NCBI GenBank assembly: GCA_026417375.1
Contig: JAOADJ010000047.1
Location: forward strand, 1 to 42,526
Source: Melioribacteraceae bacterium
GTDB taxonomy: Bacteria; Bacteroidota; Ignavibacteria; Ignavibacteriales; Melioribacteraceae
Length of the DNA stretch: 42,526 nucleotides
Direction: 5' to 3'
The notes under the pieces are model-generated. The model worked only from the letters and a program-made list of their open reading frames with translations, had not been told where the DNA came from and did no database searches. Shown here piece after piece: positions 9,942 through 18,473 of the stretch. The stretch's first letter is position 1. Every line of letters starts with the position of its first letter. A program made the position numbers and the translations under genes.

Positions 9942-11531
9942 ATGAAAAAAATATTGATTGTTTTAATATTCTCTTTATTAAATAATATTTCTTTTGCAAC
10001 TGAAATTATAGTAAAGCCCGAGTTGCAAAAAGTTAAAGTATTTTTAACATCGGCTGAAATTAAGCAAACAGCAAAAGTTAAACTTGAAAATGGAATTAAC
10101 GAAATTGTGCTGACTGGAATTGCAAATAATATTGATAGAAACAGTATAAATATTTCAGGATTTGGTGATGGAATTATTATTACCATTGTTCAAAGATTTG
10201 ATTATTTAAGAGAAGGATCACAATTACCTGAAATTCAAAAACTGCAAAAAAAGTTAGATGAACTAAATTCTCTTTTAATGAAACAACAAAATGAAGATGA
10301 GGTGTTAAAGTATCAAATAGAATTTTTAATGGGGAATAAAAACATTAAAAATGAAAAGACCGGTTTAAATATTTCTGAACTTCAAAAATTTTCAGATTAC
10401 TTCACAAAAAAATTAACAGAGATAAAAAATAAAATGCTTGAAAATAATTTGGAAATCAAAACAACTCAAAATGAAATCCAAAAAATAAAAAAGCAATTAG
10501 ATGAACTTAATAGTCAATCAAATAAACCAACTAATGAAATTGTTGTTACAGTTTCAGCAAAAAAAGATGGACAATTTCAAATTAATTTAAGTTATATAAT
10601 GTTAAATGCTGGTTGGAGACCTTTTTATAATATTTATACTGATAACATAAACACAAAAGCAAAGTTAAACTATATTGCAAATGTTTGGCAAAATTCCGGT
10701 TTTGATTGGAATGATGTTGAAATTTCTTTATCAACAAGAAATCCCAATAGAAACAATTCCAAACCCGAATTAAATCCATGGTATTTAAATTTTTTTAATC
10801 CAATTTTAGGTAGAGAATTAAAAAGCAGTTTATATAAAGCTGTTACAATGGATCAAAATGCACAAGCATTAGCCGAACCGGAAATGCAAACAATGTCTGA
10901 TTATTTTGAAGTTAATGAAAACCAACTTTCAATTGAATTTACACCAAACATTAAATTTAATATTCCAAGTGATAATAAACCTCACTCTATATCATTAAAA
11001 GATGCTACCTTAAATTCATCTTACCAGTATTATGCAGTTCCTAAATACGATGAAAACGCTTTCCTTGTAATGAAAATTTTTAATTGGGATGAATTAAACC
11101 TTTTACCTGGTGAAGCAAATGTTTTTTTTGAAAATACTTTTGTTGGAAAAACATACTTAAATCCTGTTAATACAAAAGATACCTTGTTTGTTTCATTAGG
11201 TCGCGATGAAAATATTATAGTTAACAGAAAACAACTTAAAGATTTTACCGAAGAAAAATTTTTGAGTAAAGATGTTGAAAGAACATACAGTTATGAAATT
11301 GTAATTAAAAATGTTAAAAAAACACAAATTAATTTAATAGTTGAAGATCAATTTCCAATTTCACAACAGGAAGATATAATAGTTAAATTAAAGGAAAGTG
11401 ACGGTTCAAAAGTTAATTATGAAAATGGTTCGTTAGAATGGAAATTAAATCTTAAACCGAATGATACAATCACTAAAAAATTTTCGTTTAGTGTACGTTA
11501 TCCAAAAGATAAAAACATTCAGGGATTATAA
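9942..11531 (+). CDS. exported DUF4139/DUF4140 (MuiA-like) protein
   Basis: 529 aa with a signal peptide of about 19 residues (ILIVLIFSLLNNISFA). An N-terminal DUF4140-like domain (about 25-95) is followed by a heptad-rich coiled coil (about 75-180, lacking Pro) and a DUF4139-type domain (about 190-525) with the typical LSYIMLNAGWRPFYNIY and VEISLSTRNP segments. The family is widespread, exported and of unknown biochemical role; one member was described as a mucoidy inhibitor. GGAG lies eight bases before the ATG. It is a single gene, convergent with the sugar operon and only 17 bases from its end. Confidence 0.85.
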   Translation: MKKILIVLIFSLLNNISFATEIIVKPELQKVKVFLTSAEIKQTAKVKLENGINEIVLTGIANNIDRNSINISGFGDGIIITIVQRFDYLREGSQLPEIQKLQKKLDELNSLLMKQQNEDEVLKYQIEFLMGNKNIKNEKTGLNISELQKFSDYFTKKLTEIKNKMLENNLEIKTTQNEIQKIKKQLDELNSQSNKPTNEIVVTVSAKKDGQFQINLSYIMLNAGWRPFYNIYTDNINTKAKLNYIANVWQNSGFDWNDVEISLSTRNPNRNNSKPELNPWYLNFFNPILGRELKSSLYKAVTMDQNAQALAEPEMQTMSDYFEVNENQLSIEFTPNIKFNIPSDNKPHSISLKDATLNSSYQYYAVPKYDENAFLVMKIFNWDELNLLPGEANVFFENTFVGKTYLNPVNTKDTLFVSLGRDENIIVNRKQLKDFTEEKFLSKDVERTYSYEIVIKNVKKTQINLIVEDQFPISQQEDIIVKLKESDGSKVNYENGSLEWKLNLKPNDTITKKFSFSVRYPKDKNIQGL

Positions 11532-11548
11532 ATTGAGGTTTGAAAATA

Positions 11549-12313
11549 TTATTTCTTGAAACTTCTAAAAGCAAATAGAAATTGCTTTAAAAAATTTTCC
11601 GGGAAAAATGTTTTCAAACCATAAACTTCAGCTTTTTCGTTTGGTTGAAATGCTGTTTTAAAAAGCCAGTCCCAAATTGCAAGTTTAGTTGCAAAATTTC
11701 TGTTTCTACCTTTTCCTGTAGTGTGATGAATTCTATGCATTTCGGGTCCGTTAATTATTTTTTGAAGCCAACCCGTTTTAACATTTATGTTTGAATGAAT
11801 ATACATTCCCCACACAGCACTGATCACACCTTTATAAGCTATTACTTCAGGTGGTGAACCCAATAATACAATTGGTAAAAATTCAACTGTTTGATTAATT
11901 AATATTTCAAAAGCATGGGAACGAGAACCTGAAAGCCAATCTACTTTTTTTGTAGAATGGTGAGCTTCGTGTAAACGCCATAAATATTTATTGCTGTGCT
12001 GAAAACGATGCATCCAATAAATATAAAAGTCGTGTGTAATTGTAAAAAAAATAAGTTGAATTAATATAGGTAGATCAGAAAATAATTTTAATCTTGATAA
12101 TACGGTTAAGTTATCAATGTAATTAATAATAAATGTGAAAATTATAATACCAAGAATATAGCTTTGGGCTATAGTGTAAAGAGCAAAATCATTAAAAAAA
12201 CCTTCACGAAAAACTTTCTGACCACTGTTGTATGGAAAGATTCTTTCAAGAATAATTAATACAAGTGCAGAAATAGTAATTATTGAATAAGAAATAATTT
12301 CATATTCTTTCAT
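11549..12313 (-). CDS. sterol desaturase / fatty acid hydroxylase superfamily membrane protein
   Basis: 254 aa with about four membrane segments (9-23, 45-65, 82-97, 143-172). The eight-histidine di-iron set is present: H94-DFYIYWM-H102, H102-RFQ-H106, H115-EAHH (H118, H119), then H193-RIHH (H196, H197). The superfamily uses O2 and a di-iron centre to hydroxylate or desaturate lipids and related substrates. Its ATG overlaps the stop of the NeuB-like gene (ATGA), so it is translationally coupled to the sugar operon and is its last gene. It may modify the lipid that carries the glycan, or the glycan itself; both are inference. Confidence 0.88.
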   Translation of the reverse strand: MKEYEIISYSIITISALVLIILERIFPYNSGQKVFREGFFNDFALYTIAQSYILGIIIFTFIINYIDNLTVLSRLKLFSDLPILIQLIFFTITHDFYIYWMHRFQHSNKYLWRLHEAHHSTKKVDWLSGSRSHAFEILINQTVEFLPIVLLGSPPEVIAYKGVISAVWGMYIHSNINVKTGWLQKIINGPEMHRIHHTTGKGRNRNFATKLAIWDWLFKTAFQPNEKAEVYGLKTFFPENFLKQFLFAFRSFKK

Positions 12314-13203
12314 AAATAAATATTTTCAGCTTTAACTCTTCTTAATTTTTTTATACTTGATTTTTCGCTTTCATAAACTTTTTTAATTCCATCTCCTAAA
12401 GCTTTTTCAATATCACGAATATCTTTAACAAGTCTTTGTAAACCTACAATTTCAACTGAAGCAGCTTGATCTGTTCCCCACATTGCTCTGTCCAAAGTAA
12501 TATGTCTTTCCACAAAAGTTGCTCCTAAAGCAACAGCAGCTAAAGTTGGTGCTAATCCAGTTTCGTGTCCGCTGTATCCAATTGGAATTTCCGGAAACAT
12601 TTCTTTATAAGTTTGAATAACTTTTAAATTCAATTCTTCAACAGCACATGGATAAGTAGAAGTAGCCTGAGCGAGAAGTAAATTTTCTTTTCCTAAAAAA
12701 TTAATTGCATCTGTAATTTCTTCCATTGTGGACATTCCGGTTGAAAGCATAATTGGTCTTCCGGTTGATTTAATTTTTTTCAGTAGTTGAAAATCTGTTA
12801 ATGCAGCCGATGGAATTTTATAAGCAATTGGTTTGAATTTTTCTAAAAATTCTACGGCTTCTTCATCCCAGGGAGAAGCAAACCAATCAATACCTCTTTC
12901 TTTGCAGTAAGAATCAATTTCAAAATATTCTTCAAAACCAAATTCAACTTTATGGCGATATTCTAAGTAGGTAATTCTACCCCAGGGAGTATCTCTTTCA
13001 ATATTCCATTGATCTTTTGGAACACAAAGTTCAGGAGTTCTTTTTTGGAATTTTACAGCATCGCAGCCACAAAAAATTGCAGCATCTATTAATTTTTTTG
13101 CAATATCAAGTGAACCGTTATGGTTTATTCCAATTTCTGCAATTATATAAATTGGTTCACCGTCTCCAATATATCTTTTCCCAACTTTAACTTTTGCTTT
13201 CAT
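12310..13203 (-). CDS. NeuB-family PEP-condensing sugar acid synthase lacking the C-terminal SAF domain
   Basis: 297 aa. The NeuB TIM barrel is intact: AEIGINHNGS near residue 22, GCDAVKFQKR, DWFASPWDEEAVEFL, KIPSAAL, IMLSTGMSTMEEI, PIGYSGHETGL, FVERHITLDRAMWGTDQAAS. Canonical NeuB, SpsE and LegI have about 340-350 aa with a C-terminal SAF/antifreeze domain that closes the active site across the dimer. Here the chain stops just after ...KLRRVKAENIYL, where that domain would begin. The family condenses phosphoenolpyruvate with an aldose such as ManNAc or a 6-phosphate. The gene lies one base after the KdsC-like gene, which may dephosphorylate its product. The actual acceptor sugar is unknown. 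Confidence 0.88.
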   Translation of the reverse strand: MKAKVKVGKRYIGDGEPIYIIAEIGINHNGSLDIAKKLIDAAIFCGCDAVKFQKRTPELCVPKDQWNIERDTPWGRITYLEYRHKVEFGFEEYFEIDSYCKERGIDWFASPWDEEAVEFLEKFKPIAYKIPSAALTDFQLLKKIKSTGRPIMLSTGMSTMEEITDAINFLGKENLLLAQATSTYPCAVEELNLKVIQTYKEMFPEIPIGYSGHETGLAPTLAAVALGATFVERHITLDRAMWGTDQAASVEIVGLQRLVKDIRDIEKALGDGIKKVYESEKSSIKKLRRVKAENIYL

Positions 13204-13204
13204 T

Positions 13205-13735
13205 TTATCCTTTCTTCTTTTTTAATTTAGAATCAATAATAATTTCTGCTAATTCTCTGAACGCTCCGTTTCCACCTTTGTTATCTAAAATAATATCACA
13301 AATTTTTTTAACATGTTTCATTGCATCATTAGGACAAGCACTTAATCCAACTTTCTTTATAATTTCAATGTCGTTAGTATCATCGCCAATAAAAGCAACT
13401 TCACTTGCTTTAAGATTTTTTCTTTCAAGAATTTCATCAAGAATTTTTTCCTTTTCAAAAATTCCAAGATATAATTCTTCAATTTTTAATTTCTTAGCAC
13501 GCATAAATACAATGTCAGTATTTTCTCTTGTAACAATTCCGGTTTCAACATCAACAAGTTTTCTTAATCTTTCAACACCCATTCCATCGCGAATTGAAAA
13601 TCTTTTTAACTCTTCACCTTTAGCCGAATAATAAACACCTGTATCAGTTAAAACACCATCAACATCTGTCAAAAGCAACTTTATTTTTGATGCTTTTTTA
13701 AAAATATCTTTTTCTGAAAATTTTTTTGATTTCAT
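13205..13735 (-). CDS. KdsC-like HAD phosphatase (3-deoxy-sugar acid 8/9-phosphatase type)
   Basis: 176 aa, the size of KdsC (about 180 aa) without a cap domain. HAD motif I is DVDGVLTD (nucleophile D24, acid D26), and the family signature KRFSIRDGMGVERLRK follows. Motif II-III includes TRENTDI, and motif IV is FIGDDTNDIEIIKKVG. KdsC releases phosphate from KDO-8-P; relatives act on KDN-9-P and Neu5Ac-9-P. Position between the SDR and NeuB genes (9-base and 1-base gaps) argues for dephosphorylating the product of the NeuB-like enzyme, implying a phosphorylated acceptor sugar. Confidence 0.9.
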   Translation of the reverse strand: MKSKKFSEKDIFKKASKIKLLLTDVDGVLTDTGVYYSAKGEELKRFSIRDGMGVERLRKLVDVETGIVTRENTDIVFMRAKKLKIEELYLGIFEKEKILDEILERKNLKASEVAFIGDDTNDIEIIKKVGLSACPNDAMKHVKKICDIILDNKGGNGAFRELAEIIIDSKLKKKKG

Positions 13736-13744
13736 TTTATTCCT

Positions 13745-14548
13745 TTAAATTGTTGTCCAGCCGCCATCTACAATTAAGTTTGAACCTGTCATGTAAGAAG
13801 AAGCATCGCTTGCAAGAAAAATTAAAGCACCTTTGTAATCGTTTGGTTGAGCCATTCTTCCAAGCAAGGTTTTTGATGAATATTTTTTAACAAAAAAATC
13901 ATCTTGATTATTTTCAACACCACCCGGTGATAGTGAATTTACTCTAACACCATCTTTTCCCCAATATGCAGCAAGGTATTTTGTAAACATTAACACACCA
14001 CCTTTTGTCGCTGAGTATGCAGGTGGTTTATAAAAATTTTGTGTACCATCTTCTTTTTGATATAAAGTTTGATCAGGTGCGACAATTCCATATGTTGATG
14101 CAATATTAATTATACTTCCTTTTTTTTGTTTTGCCATTTCAAAACCAAAAACCTGAGAGCAAAGAAAAACTCCTGTTAAATTAACAGCAACTGATTTTTG
14201 CCATAGTTCTAACGGATAATTTTCAAATTTTGATTGTTCTGTTGCAGCTTTTGGATTCTCGAACATATCATTGATTGCTGCATTATTAACAAGAATATCA
14301 ATGCGTCCAAATTTTTCAATTATTTTGTTTTTAGCATCAATAATTGATTCTTTGTTTGTAACATCTAAATAAATTCCTAATGATTCTGTCTGAAGTGTGT
14401 TTGCATATTCAGTTACTAAAGTTTTATCTAAATCTGCCACAACAACATTTGCACCTGCTTCACTTAATGCTTTGCAATGTTCTTTTCCTATTAATCCCAT
14501 TGCACCAGTTACAATTGCTACTTTATTTTTTAATGAAAATAATTCCAT
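13745..14548 (-). CDS. short-chain dehydrogenase/reductase in the sugar operon
   Basis: 267 aa classical SDR. The cofactor motif is TGAMGLIG (14-21) with D39 after the second strand (VVVADLD), which favours NAD(H). NNAA spans 88-91, and the catalytic set is S151, Y178, K182 (YSATK). An insertion-like stretch between Ser and Tyr (155-175) fits SDRs acting on sugars in nonulosonate-type clusters. C-terminal SPGGVENNQ and YMTGSNLIVDGGWT complete the fold. It probably oxidises or reduces a hydroxyl/keto group of a sugar intermediate in this pathway. The gap to the aminotransferase gene upstream is 27 bases. Confidence 0.9.
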   Translation of the reverse strand: MELFSLKNKVAIVTGAMGLIGKEHCKALSEAGANVVVADLDKTLVTEYANTLQTESLGIYLDVTNKESIIDAKNKIIEKFGRIDILVNNAAINDMFENPKAATEQSKFENYPLELWQKSVAVNLTGVFLCSQVFGFEMAKQKKGSIINIASTYGIVAPDQTLYQKEDGTQNFYKPPAYSATKGGVLMFTKYLAAYWGKDGVRVNSLSPGGVENNQDDFFVKKYSSKTLLGRMAQPNDYKGALIFLASDASSYMTGSNLIVDGGWTTI

Positions 14549-14575
14549 GATTAAATTTTCTTTATAGTTAGCAAA

Positions 14576-15910
14576 TTATTTTTTTACAGGTTTCATATTA
14601 AAATTATCAACTTTTCTAAAAACAGGTTCAACAGGTTTACCTTTTAATGTTTCGTTTAATTTATTTTCATCAATTGCTTTTTTAAGAACAAACATTGATT
14701 CTTCAAGAGCTTGTAATGTATATTCAACATCATTATCGGAATGAGAAAAACTCATATTAAAAAATCCTTGCCAAAGAATTCCACGTTTAATCATTTCTTG
14801 TTGCATAATTGATTTTTGAATTAATGGATCTCCAAACTTTTCATTGAATGTTGCCATTGAACGCCAGTTATAACCAATTGCTTCTGTTGAATTTAGCCCA
14901 ACTGATTTAGCAATATTATTATATCCATCTTTTAATTTTTTCCCTTGAGAAAACAAAAATTGTGGAACATCTTTTTGTTTTAGTTCTTCTATAGTAGCTT
15001 TTGTTGCTGCAAGTGAAAGTGCTTCACCCCCAAATGTTGTAAAGAAGAAAATATCTTCATTTGCAAGTTGCATAATTTCTTTACGACCAGTCAAAACTGA
15101 AATAGGCATTCCATTAGCAATTGCTTTTGAATATGTTGCAAGGTCCGGAGTAATTCCAAAAAATTCTTGTGCGCCGCCTAATGCCATTCTAAACCCAGTC
15201 CACATTTCATCAAAAATCAAAACTATATTTTTTTCATTGCAAAGTTCTGCAACCTTATGAAGAAAATTATCTTTTGGTTCATGAAAAACAACGGGTTCTA
15301 AAATTACTGCAGCTACATCATCATCAATTGAATTTTTTAATGAATCAATATCATTATAATTAAATGTAAAACTAATTGATTGGACTGCTTGCGGAATTCC
15401 GTTATTGCGGGAAGTAACAGCAATATACCAATCGTGCCAACCATGATAACCACAACAAAGAATTTTATTTTTGCCGGTATAAGCTCTTGCTAAACGAACA
15501 GCAGCACTTGTTACATCCGCACCAGTTTTACTATAACGAATCATTTCAGCATTCGGAATAATTTTGTTAATCATTTCAGCAACTTCAACTTCAAGTGGGT
15601 GCATCATTGAAAATGTAATTCCATCTTCAAGTTGTTTTCTAATTGCTTCATCAACTTTATCATAAGCATAGCCAAGAGAAAGAGGACCAACTGCCATCAT
15701 ATAATCTATATATTCATTACCATCAACATCCCAAACGTGTGAACCTTTTCCTTTCAATAAATATTTTGGTGCAATTCCTTTAACCCATTGAGTTGGACCT
15801 TTAGCTAAAGTTTGTGTAACTGAAGGAATTAAGTTCAATGCTTTTTCGTACAATTGATTTGAATTTTCTATAGAAGGAAAATCGTTTTTTAATGAAATTT
15901 TGTTTGGCAT
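14576..15910 (-). CDS. class III PLP aminotransferase, glutamate-1-semialdehyde aminomutase-like
   Basis: 444 aa. The fold-type I class III pattern is clear: IRYSKTGADVTSAAVRLARA (PLP phosphate site, about 125-143), YHGWHDW (155-161), ILEPV, IFDEMWTGFRM (D234) and Schiff-base lysine K262 in YSKAIANGMPIS. The closest named family is HemL, but that makes a tetrapyrrole precursor and is not found in sugar operons. Relatives in polysaccharide loci aminate a keto or aldehyde sugar. Placed between the transketolase halves and the SDR, it most likely installs an amino group on the sugar precursor. Substrate not determinable. Confidence 0.88.
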   Translation of the reverse strand: MPNKISLKNDFPSIENSNQLYEKALNLIPSVTQTLAKGPTQWVKGIAPKYLLKGKGSHVWDVDGNEYIDYMMAVGPLSLGYAYDKVDEAIRKQLEDGITFSMMHPLEVEVAEMINKIIPNAEMIRYSKTGADVTSAAVRLARAYTGKNKILCCGYHGWHDWYIAVTSRNNGIPQAVQSISFTFNYNDIDSLKNSIDDDVAAVILEPVVFHEPKDNFLHKVAELCNEKNIVLIFDEMWTGFRMALGGAQEFFGITPDLATYSKAIANGMPISVLTGRKEIMQLANEDIFFFTTFGGEALSLAATKATIEELKQKDVPQFLFSQGKKLKDGYNNIAKSVGLNSTEAIGYNWRSMATFNEKFGDPLIQKSIMQQEMIKRGILWQGFFNMSFSHSDNDVEYTLQALEESMFVLKKAIDENKLNETLKGKPVEPVFRKVDNFNMKPVKK

Positions 15911-15919
15911 TTATTACAC

Positions 15920-16828
15920 CTAAAAATTTTTTTCTTCAAAATAGTTTTCAATTCTTATTGCTATTTGATTAAATGTAAATCCTTCATATTCAAGAATATC
16001 ATTTAATAAAGCTGGTTTAAACCATTTATTCATTAATGCAAGTGGTAATACATCGGCAGTAATTTTATTCTTTAAAAGTATTTCAGCAAGAATAGAAAAT
16101 AATCCACCGGTAATAAAATGATCTTCTAAAGTTACAATTAATTTACATTGTTTAACTGCTTTCAGTATTTCAGATTCATCAATTGGTTTTAATGTTCTAA
16201 GATTTAAGAGACGAACAGAATAACCTTTCTTTTCCAAAATTTCTTTTGCTTGATAAGCTTGATTAAAAAGCATTCCATAAACTAAAATTGCAATATCATT
16301 TCCATTTCCAAAAACCTCAGATTTACCAATTTCAAATTCATTATGTTCAACTATGTTAGGAAGATTTAAGTAACGAATGTAAAAAGGATTTTCATGTTGA
16401 AGAACTTTTTTAATTCCAATATTAAAATCCTGAATATCAGCAGGGCAGAAAACATTAATGTTTGGAATGCCACGCATGATTGAAACATCTTCTATAGCCT
16501 GATGAGTTGGACCATTTGCTTCGGATAAAAAACCAGCTACAGAACCCATAATTTTTACTGGTAAATTTGCAATTCCAACATCAGTTCTGATAAATTCAAA
16601 AGCTCGCATTGTTAAAAAAGTTGCAAGTGCATGAACAATTGGTATTCTACCTCTTAAAGCTAATCCGGCAGCCATTCCAATCATTGTTTGTTCTGTAATT
16701 CCTGTATCAATAAAATTATTTTTTATTTGATTAGTAATTCCACGCATTGCTGCACGGTTTTCTGCAGTCATTACAAAATATCTATTATCATTTGATATTA
16801 ATTCTATTAATAGTTCTTCGTAATTCAT
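15920..16828 (-). CDS. transketolase C-terminal subunit (split transketolase)
   Basis: 302 aa covering the pyrimidine-binding and C-terminal domains: TGITEQTMIGMAAGLALRG, ALATFLTMRAFEFIRTD, GPTHQAIEDVSIMRGIPN, then the C-terminal domain with VRLLNLRTLKPIDE and TLEDHFITGGLFS. The N half is encoded immediately upstream, with a TAATG overlap (one shared base), so both subunits are made together and should form a heterotetramer. Split transketolases move a two-carbon ketol unit between sugars using thiamine diphosphate. In this operon the pair probably builds or remodels the carbon skeleton of the special sugar rather than serving the pentose phosphate pathway (inference from context). Confidence 0.9.
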   Translation of the reverse strand: MNYEELLIELISNDNRYFVMTAENRAAMRGITNQIKNNFIDTGITEQTMIGMAAGLALRGRIPIVHALATFLTMRAFEFIRTDVGIANLPVKIMGSVAGFLSEANGPTHQAIEDVSIMRGIPNINVFCPADIQDFNIGIKKVLQHENPFYIRYLNLPNIVEHNEFEIGKSEVFGNGNDIAILVYGMLFNQAYQAKEILEKKGYSVRLLNLRTLKPIDESEILKAVKQCKLIVTLEDHFITGGLFSILAEILLKNKITADVLPLALMNKWFKPALLNDILEYEGFTFNQIAIRIENYFEEKNF

Positions 16829-17685
16829 TATCTCACCATTAAAGTTTTTGAAATAAGATTTGCTTTTGCATTACCATGCAATTCATTTATTAATTCTTCA
16901 ATTTCTTTTTGAGTAAAATTAACAAACCAACGGTCGGCTCTTTTTTCTATGCTCGGTAAACCTTTTCCTCTAACAGTTTCTGCAATTATTACACTTATTT
17001 TATTTTGCTCAAACGGGAAAGATTTAAAAGCATCTTCCATTTGTTCAAAATTATGTCCATCAATTTTTTTAACAGCACAATTAAATGATTCAAACTTTTT
17101 ATCAATCGGTTCTAATGGAATTAATTCTTCAGTAGGAAAATTAGCCTGAAACTGATTTCTATCTACAACGACTAAAATGTTATCCAGTTTATAAGCATTT
17201 GCAACTAATAATCCTTCCCACATCGAACCTTCATTAAGTTCGCCATCTCCAACAATTACAACAATTTTGTTATTAATATTTTTAAGTTTGCAATCGAGTG
17301 CTACACCAGCTGCAACAGAAAAATTATGTCCGAGTGAACCAGAATGAAATTCTATTCCCGGAATATTTCTGTTGGGATGCCAATAAATAAAATCATTTGT
17401 TTTTAAGTGATTTTTTAATCTGTCTTTTTCAAGCCAGCCAAGTTCTACAAACGTTCCATATAAAGCTGGTACATCGTGACCTTTAGATAAAAAAAGATAA
17501 TCACGATTTTCATTGTTTAAAGTTTCTTTTGTAATGTTTAAAAATTCATTATAAAGATAGACAGTTAAATCTGCACAGGAAAGTGAAGCTCCGATAAAGC
17601 AACCTCCGTTGCCACTCATATTAATAATATGTTCTCTTACTTTTAAAGCTGTTTGTTGAAGATTAGTAAGTTTTTCTTTTGTCAT
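16828..17685 (-). CDS. transketolase N-terminal subunit (split transketolase)
   Basis: 285 aa, the thiamine-diphosphate diphosphate-binding half. SKGHDVPALY (67-76), SGSLGHNFSVAAGVAL (115-130), and the ThDP motif starting GDGELNEGSMWEG (146-158) and ending at N177 in VVDRNQ are all present. Its ATG overlaps the stop of the cytidylyltransferase gene (ATGA) and its stop overlaps the start of the C half, so it is tightly coupled. Full transketolase is about 650 aa in one chain; the two halves here total 587. It functions only with the neighbouring subunit. Confidence 0.9.
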   Translation of the reverse strand: MTKEKLTNLQQTALKVREHIINMSGNGGCFIGASLSCADLTVYLYNEFLNITKETLNNENRDYLFLSKGHDVPALYGTFVELGWLEKDRLKNHLKTNDFIYWHPNRNIPGIEFHSGSLGHNFSVAAGVALDCKLKNINNKIVVIVGDGELNEGSMWEGLLVANAYKLDNILVVVDRNQFQANFPTEELIPLEPIDKKFESFNCAVKKIDGHNFEQMEDAFKSFPFEQNKISVIIAETVRGKGLPSIEKRADRWFVNFTQKEIEELINELHGNAKANLISKTLMVR

Positions 17686-18473
17686 AATTTTTTTGATTTA
17701 TACTCCTGAATATTTTTAAGTTCATTTAAATGGTTATCATACCAATATGTACCAATAAACTTTTCATTTAGTTTTAATAAATCTGGTTTTTCATTTAACA
17801 AATTTAAAATGTCTTTAAGTAAGAAAAATTTATTTTTTGGATACAATTCTTCAAAAATTTTTTTTATTAAATAATAATCTTCAATATAATCTAAAGTAAA
17901 ACGTAGAGAAGTTGAAAGATCTAAACCTGTTTCCCAAACAACATTTCCAATTTTAAATAAATCACTATTTTCCCAGAAGTATGGAGTAGTGTGTTCACGT
18001 TCATAATTTTTTGTAGCTTCTTTCCATGCTTTTTCTAAAGCATTGAATGAAAAAATTTCAACATCATTTCCATCGGGGTAAGTTGCCGGATGTAAATTAC
18101 TTACATAATCAAAATTAGTTTCTAAATAATAATTTATAACCTTATCAATTATAGTTGGATCAATTAAAGGGCAATCACTTGGAATTTTAACAACTGCTTC
18201 GGCATTATATTTTAAAGCAACCTGATAATGTCGATCGAGCAAATCATTTAAACTTCCCCGAAAGCATTCAATTGAATTTTCTGAACATAATTTTTCTATC
18301 TGATCATCTTCGGGATTAGTTGATGTTGCTATAACAAGGTTACCAATCAATTTAGAACATTTAACTCTTTCAATCATTCTTAATAAAACAGGTTTTTCTA
18401 AAATTGGTAATAAAACTTTCCCTCTTAATCTTGAAGATGAAAGACGTGCCTGAATTACAGTAACAATATGCAT
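17682..18473 (-). CDS. SpsF-type cytidylyltransferase (CMP-sugar acid synthetase-like)
   Basis: 263 aa. The N-terminal nucleotide-binding loop is VIQARLSSSRLRGKVLLPI (6-24). IPSDCPLIDP (metal/nucleotide region) and ATYPDGNDVEIFSF follow, as in SpsF and related NTP-transferases of the CMP-NeuAc synthetase clan. It is expected to activate the 2-keto sugar acid as a CMP conjugate. The C-terminal part (about 190-263) lacks the phosphatase or aminotransferase fusion seen in some homologues. Start and stop both overlap neighbours (TAATG with the first gene, ATGA with transketolase N), so the enzyme is made in step with them. Confidence 0.87.
   Translation of the reverse strand: MHIVTVIQARLSSSRLRGKVLLPILEKPVLLRMIERVKCSKLIGNLVIATSTNPEDDQIEKLCSENSIECFRGSLNDLLDRHYQVALKYNAEAVVKIPSDCPLIDPTIIDKVINYYLETNFDYVSNLHPATYPDGNDVEIFSFNALEKAWKEATKNYEREHTTPYFWENSDLFKIGNVVWETGLDLSTSLRFTLDYIEDYYLIKKIFEELYPKNKFFLLKDILNLLNEKPDLLKLNEKFIGTYWYDNHLNELKNIQEYKSKKL

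Noticed and set aside
13194-13631. 145-codon plus-strand frame
   Set aside because: It lies antisense to the KdsC-like gene, whose motifs and operon position are clear. The encoded chain is low-complexity Ser/Phe/Leu as expected of a shadow.
14576-15910. HemL function for the aminotransferase
   Set aside because: Although HemL-like, it lies inside a sugar operon with no tetrapyrrole genes near, so a sugar substrate is more likely.
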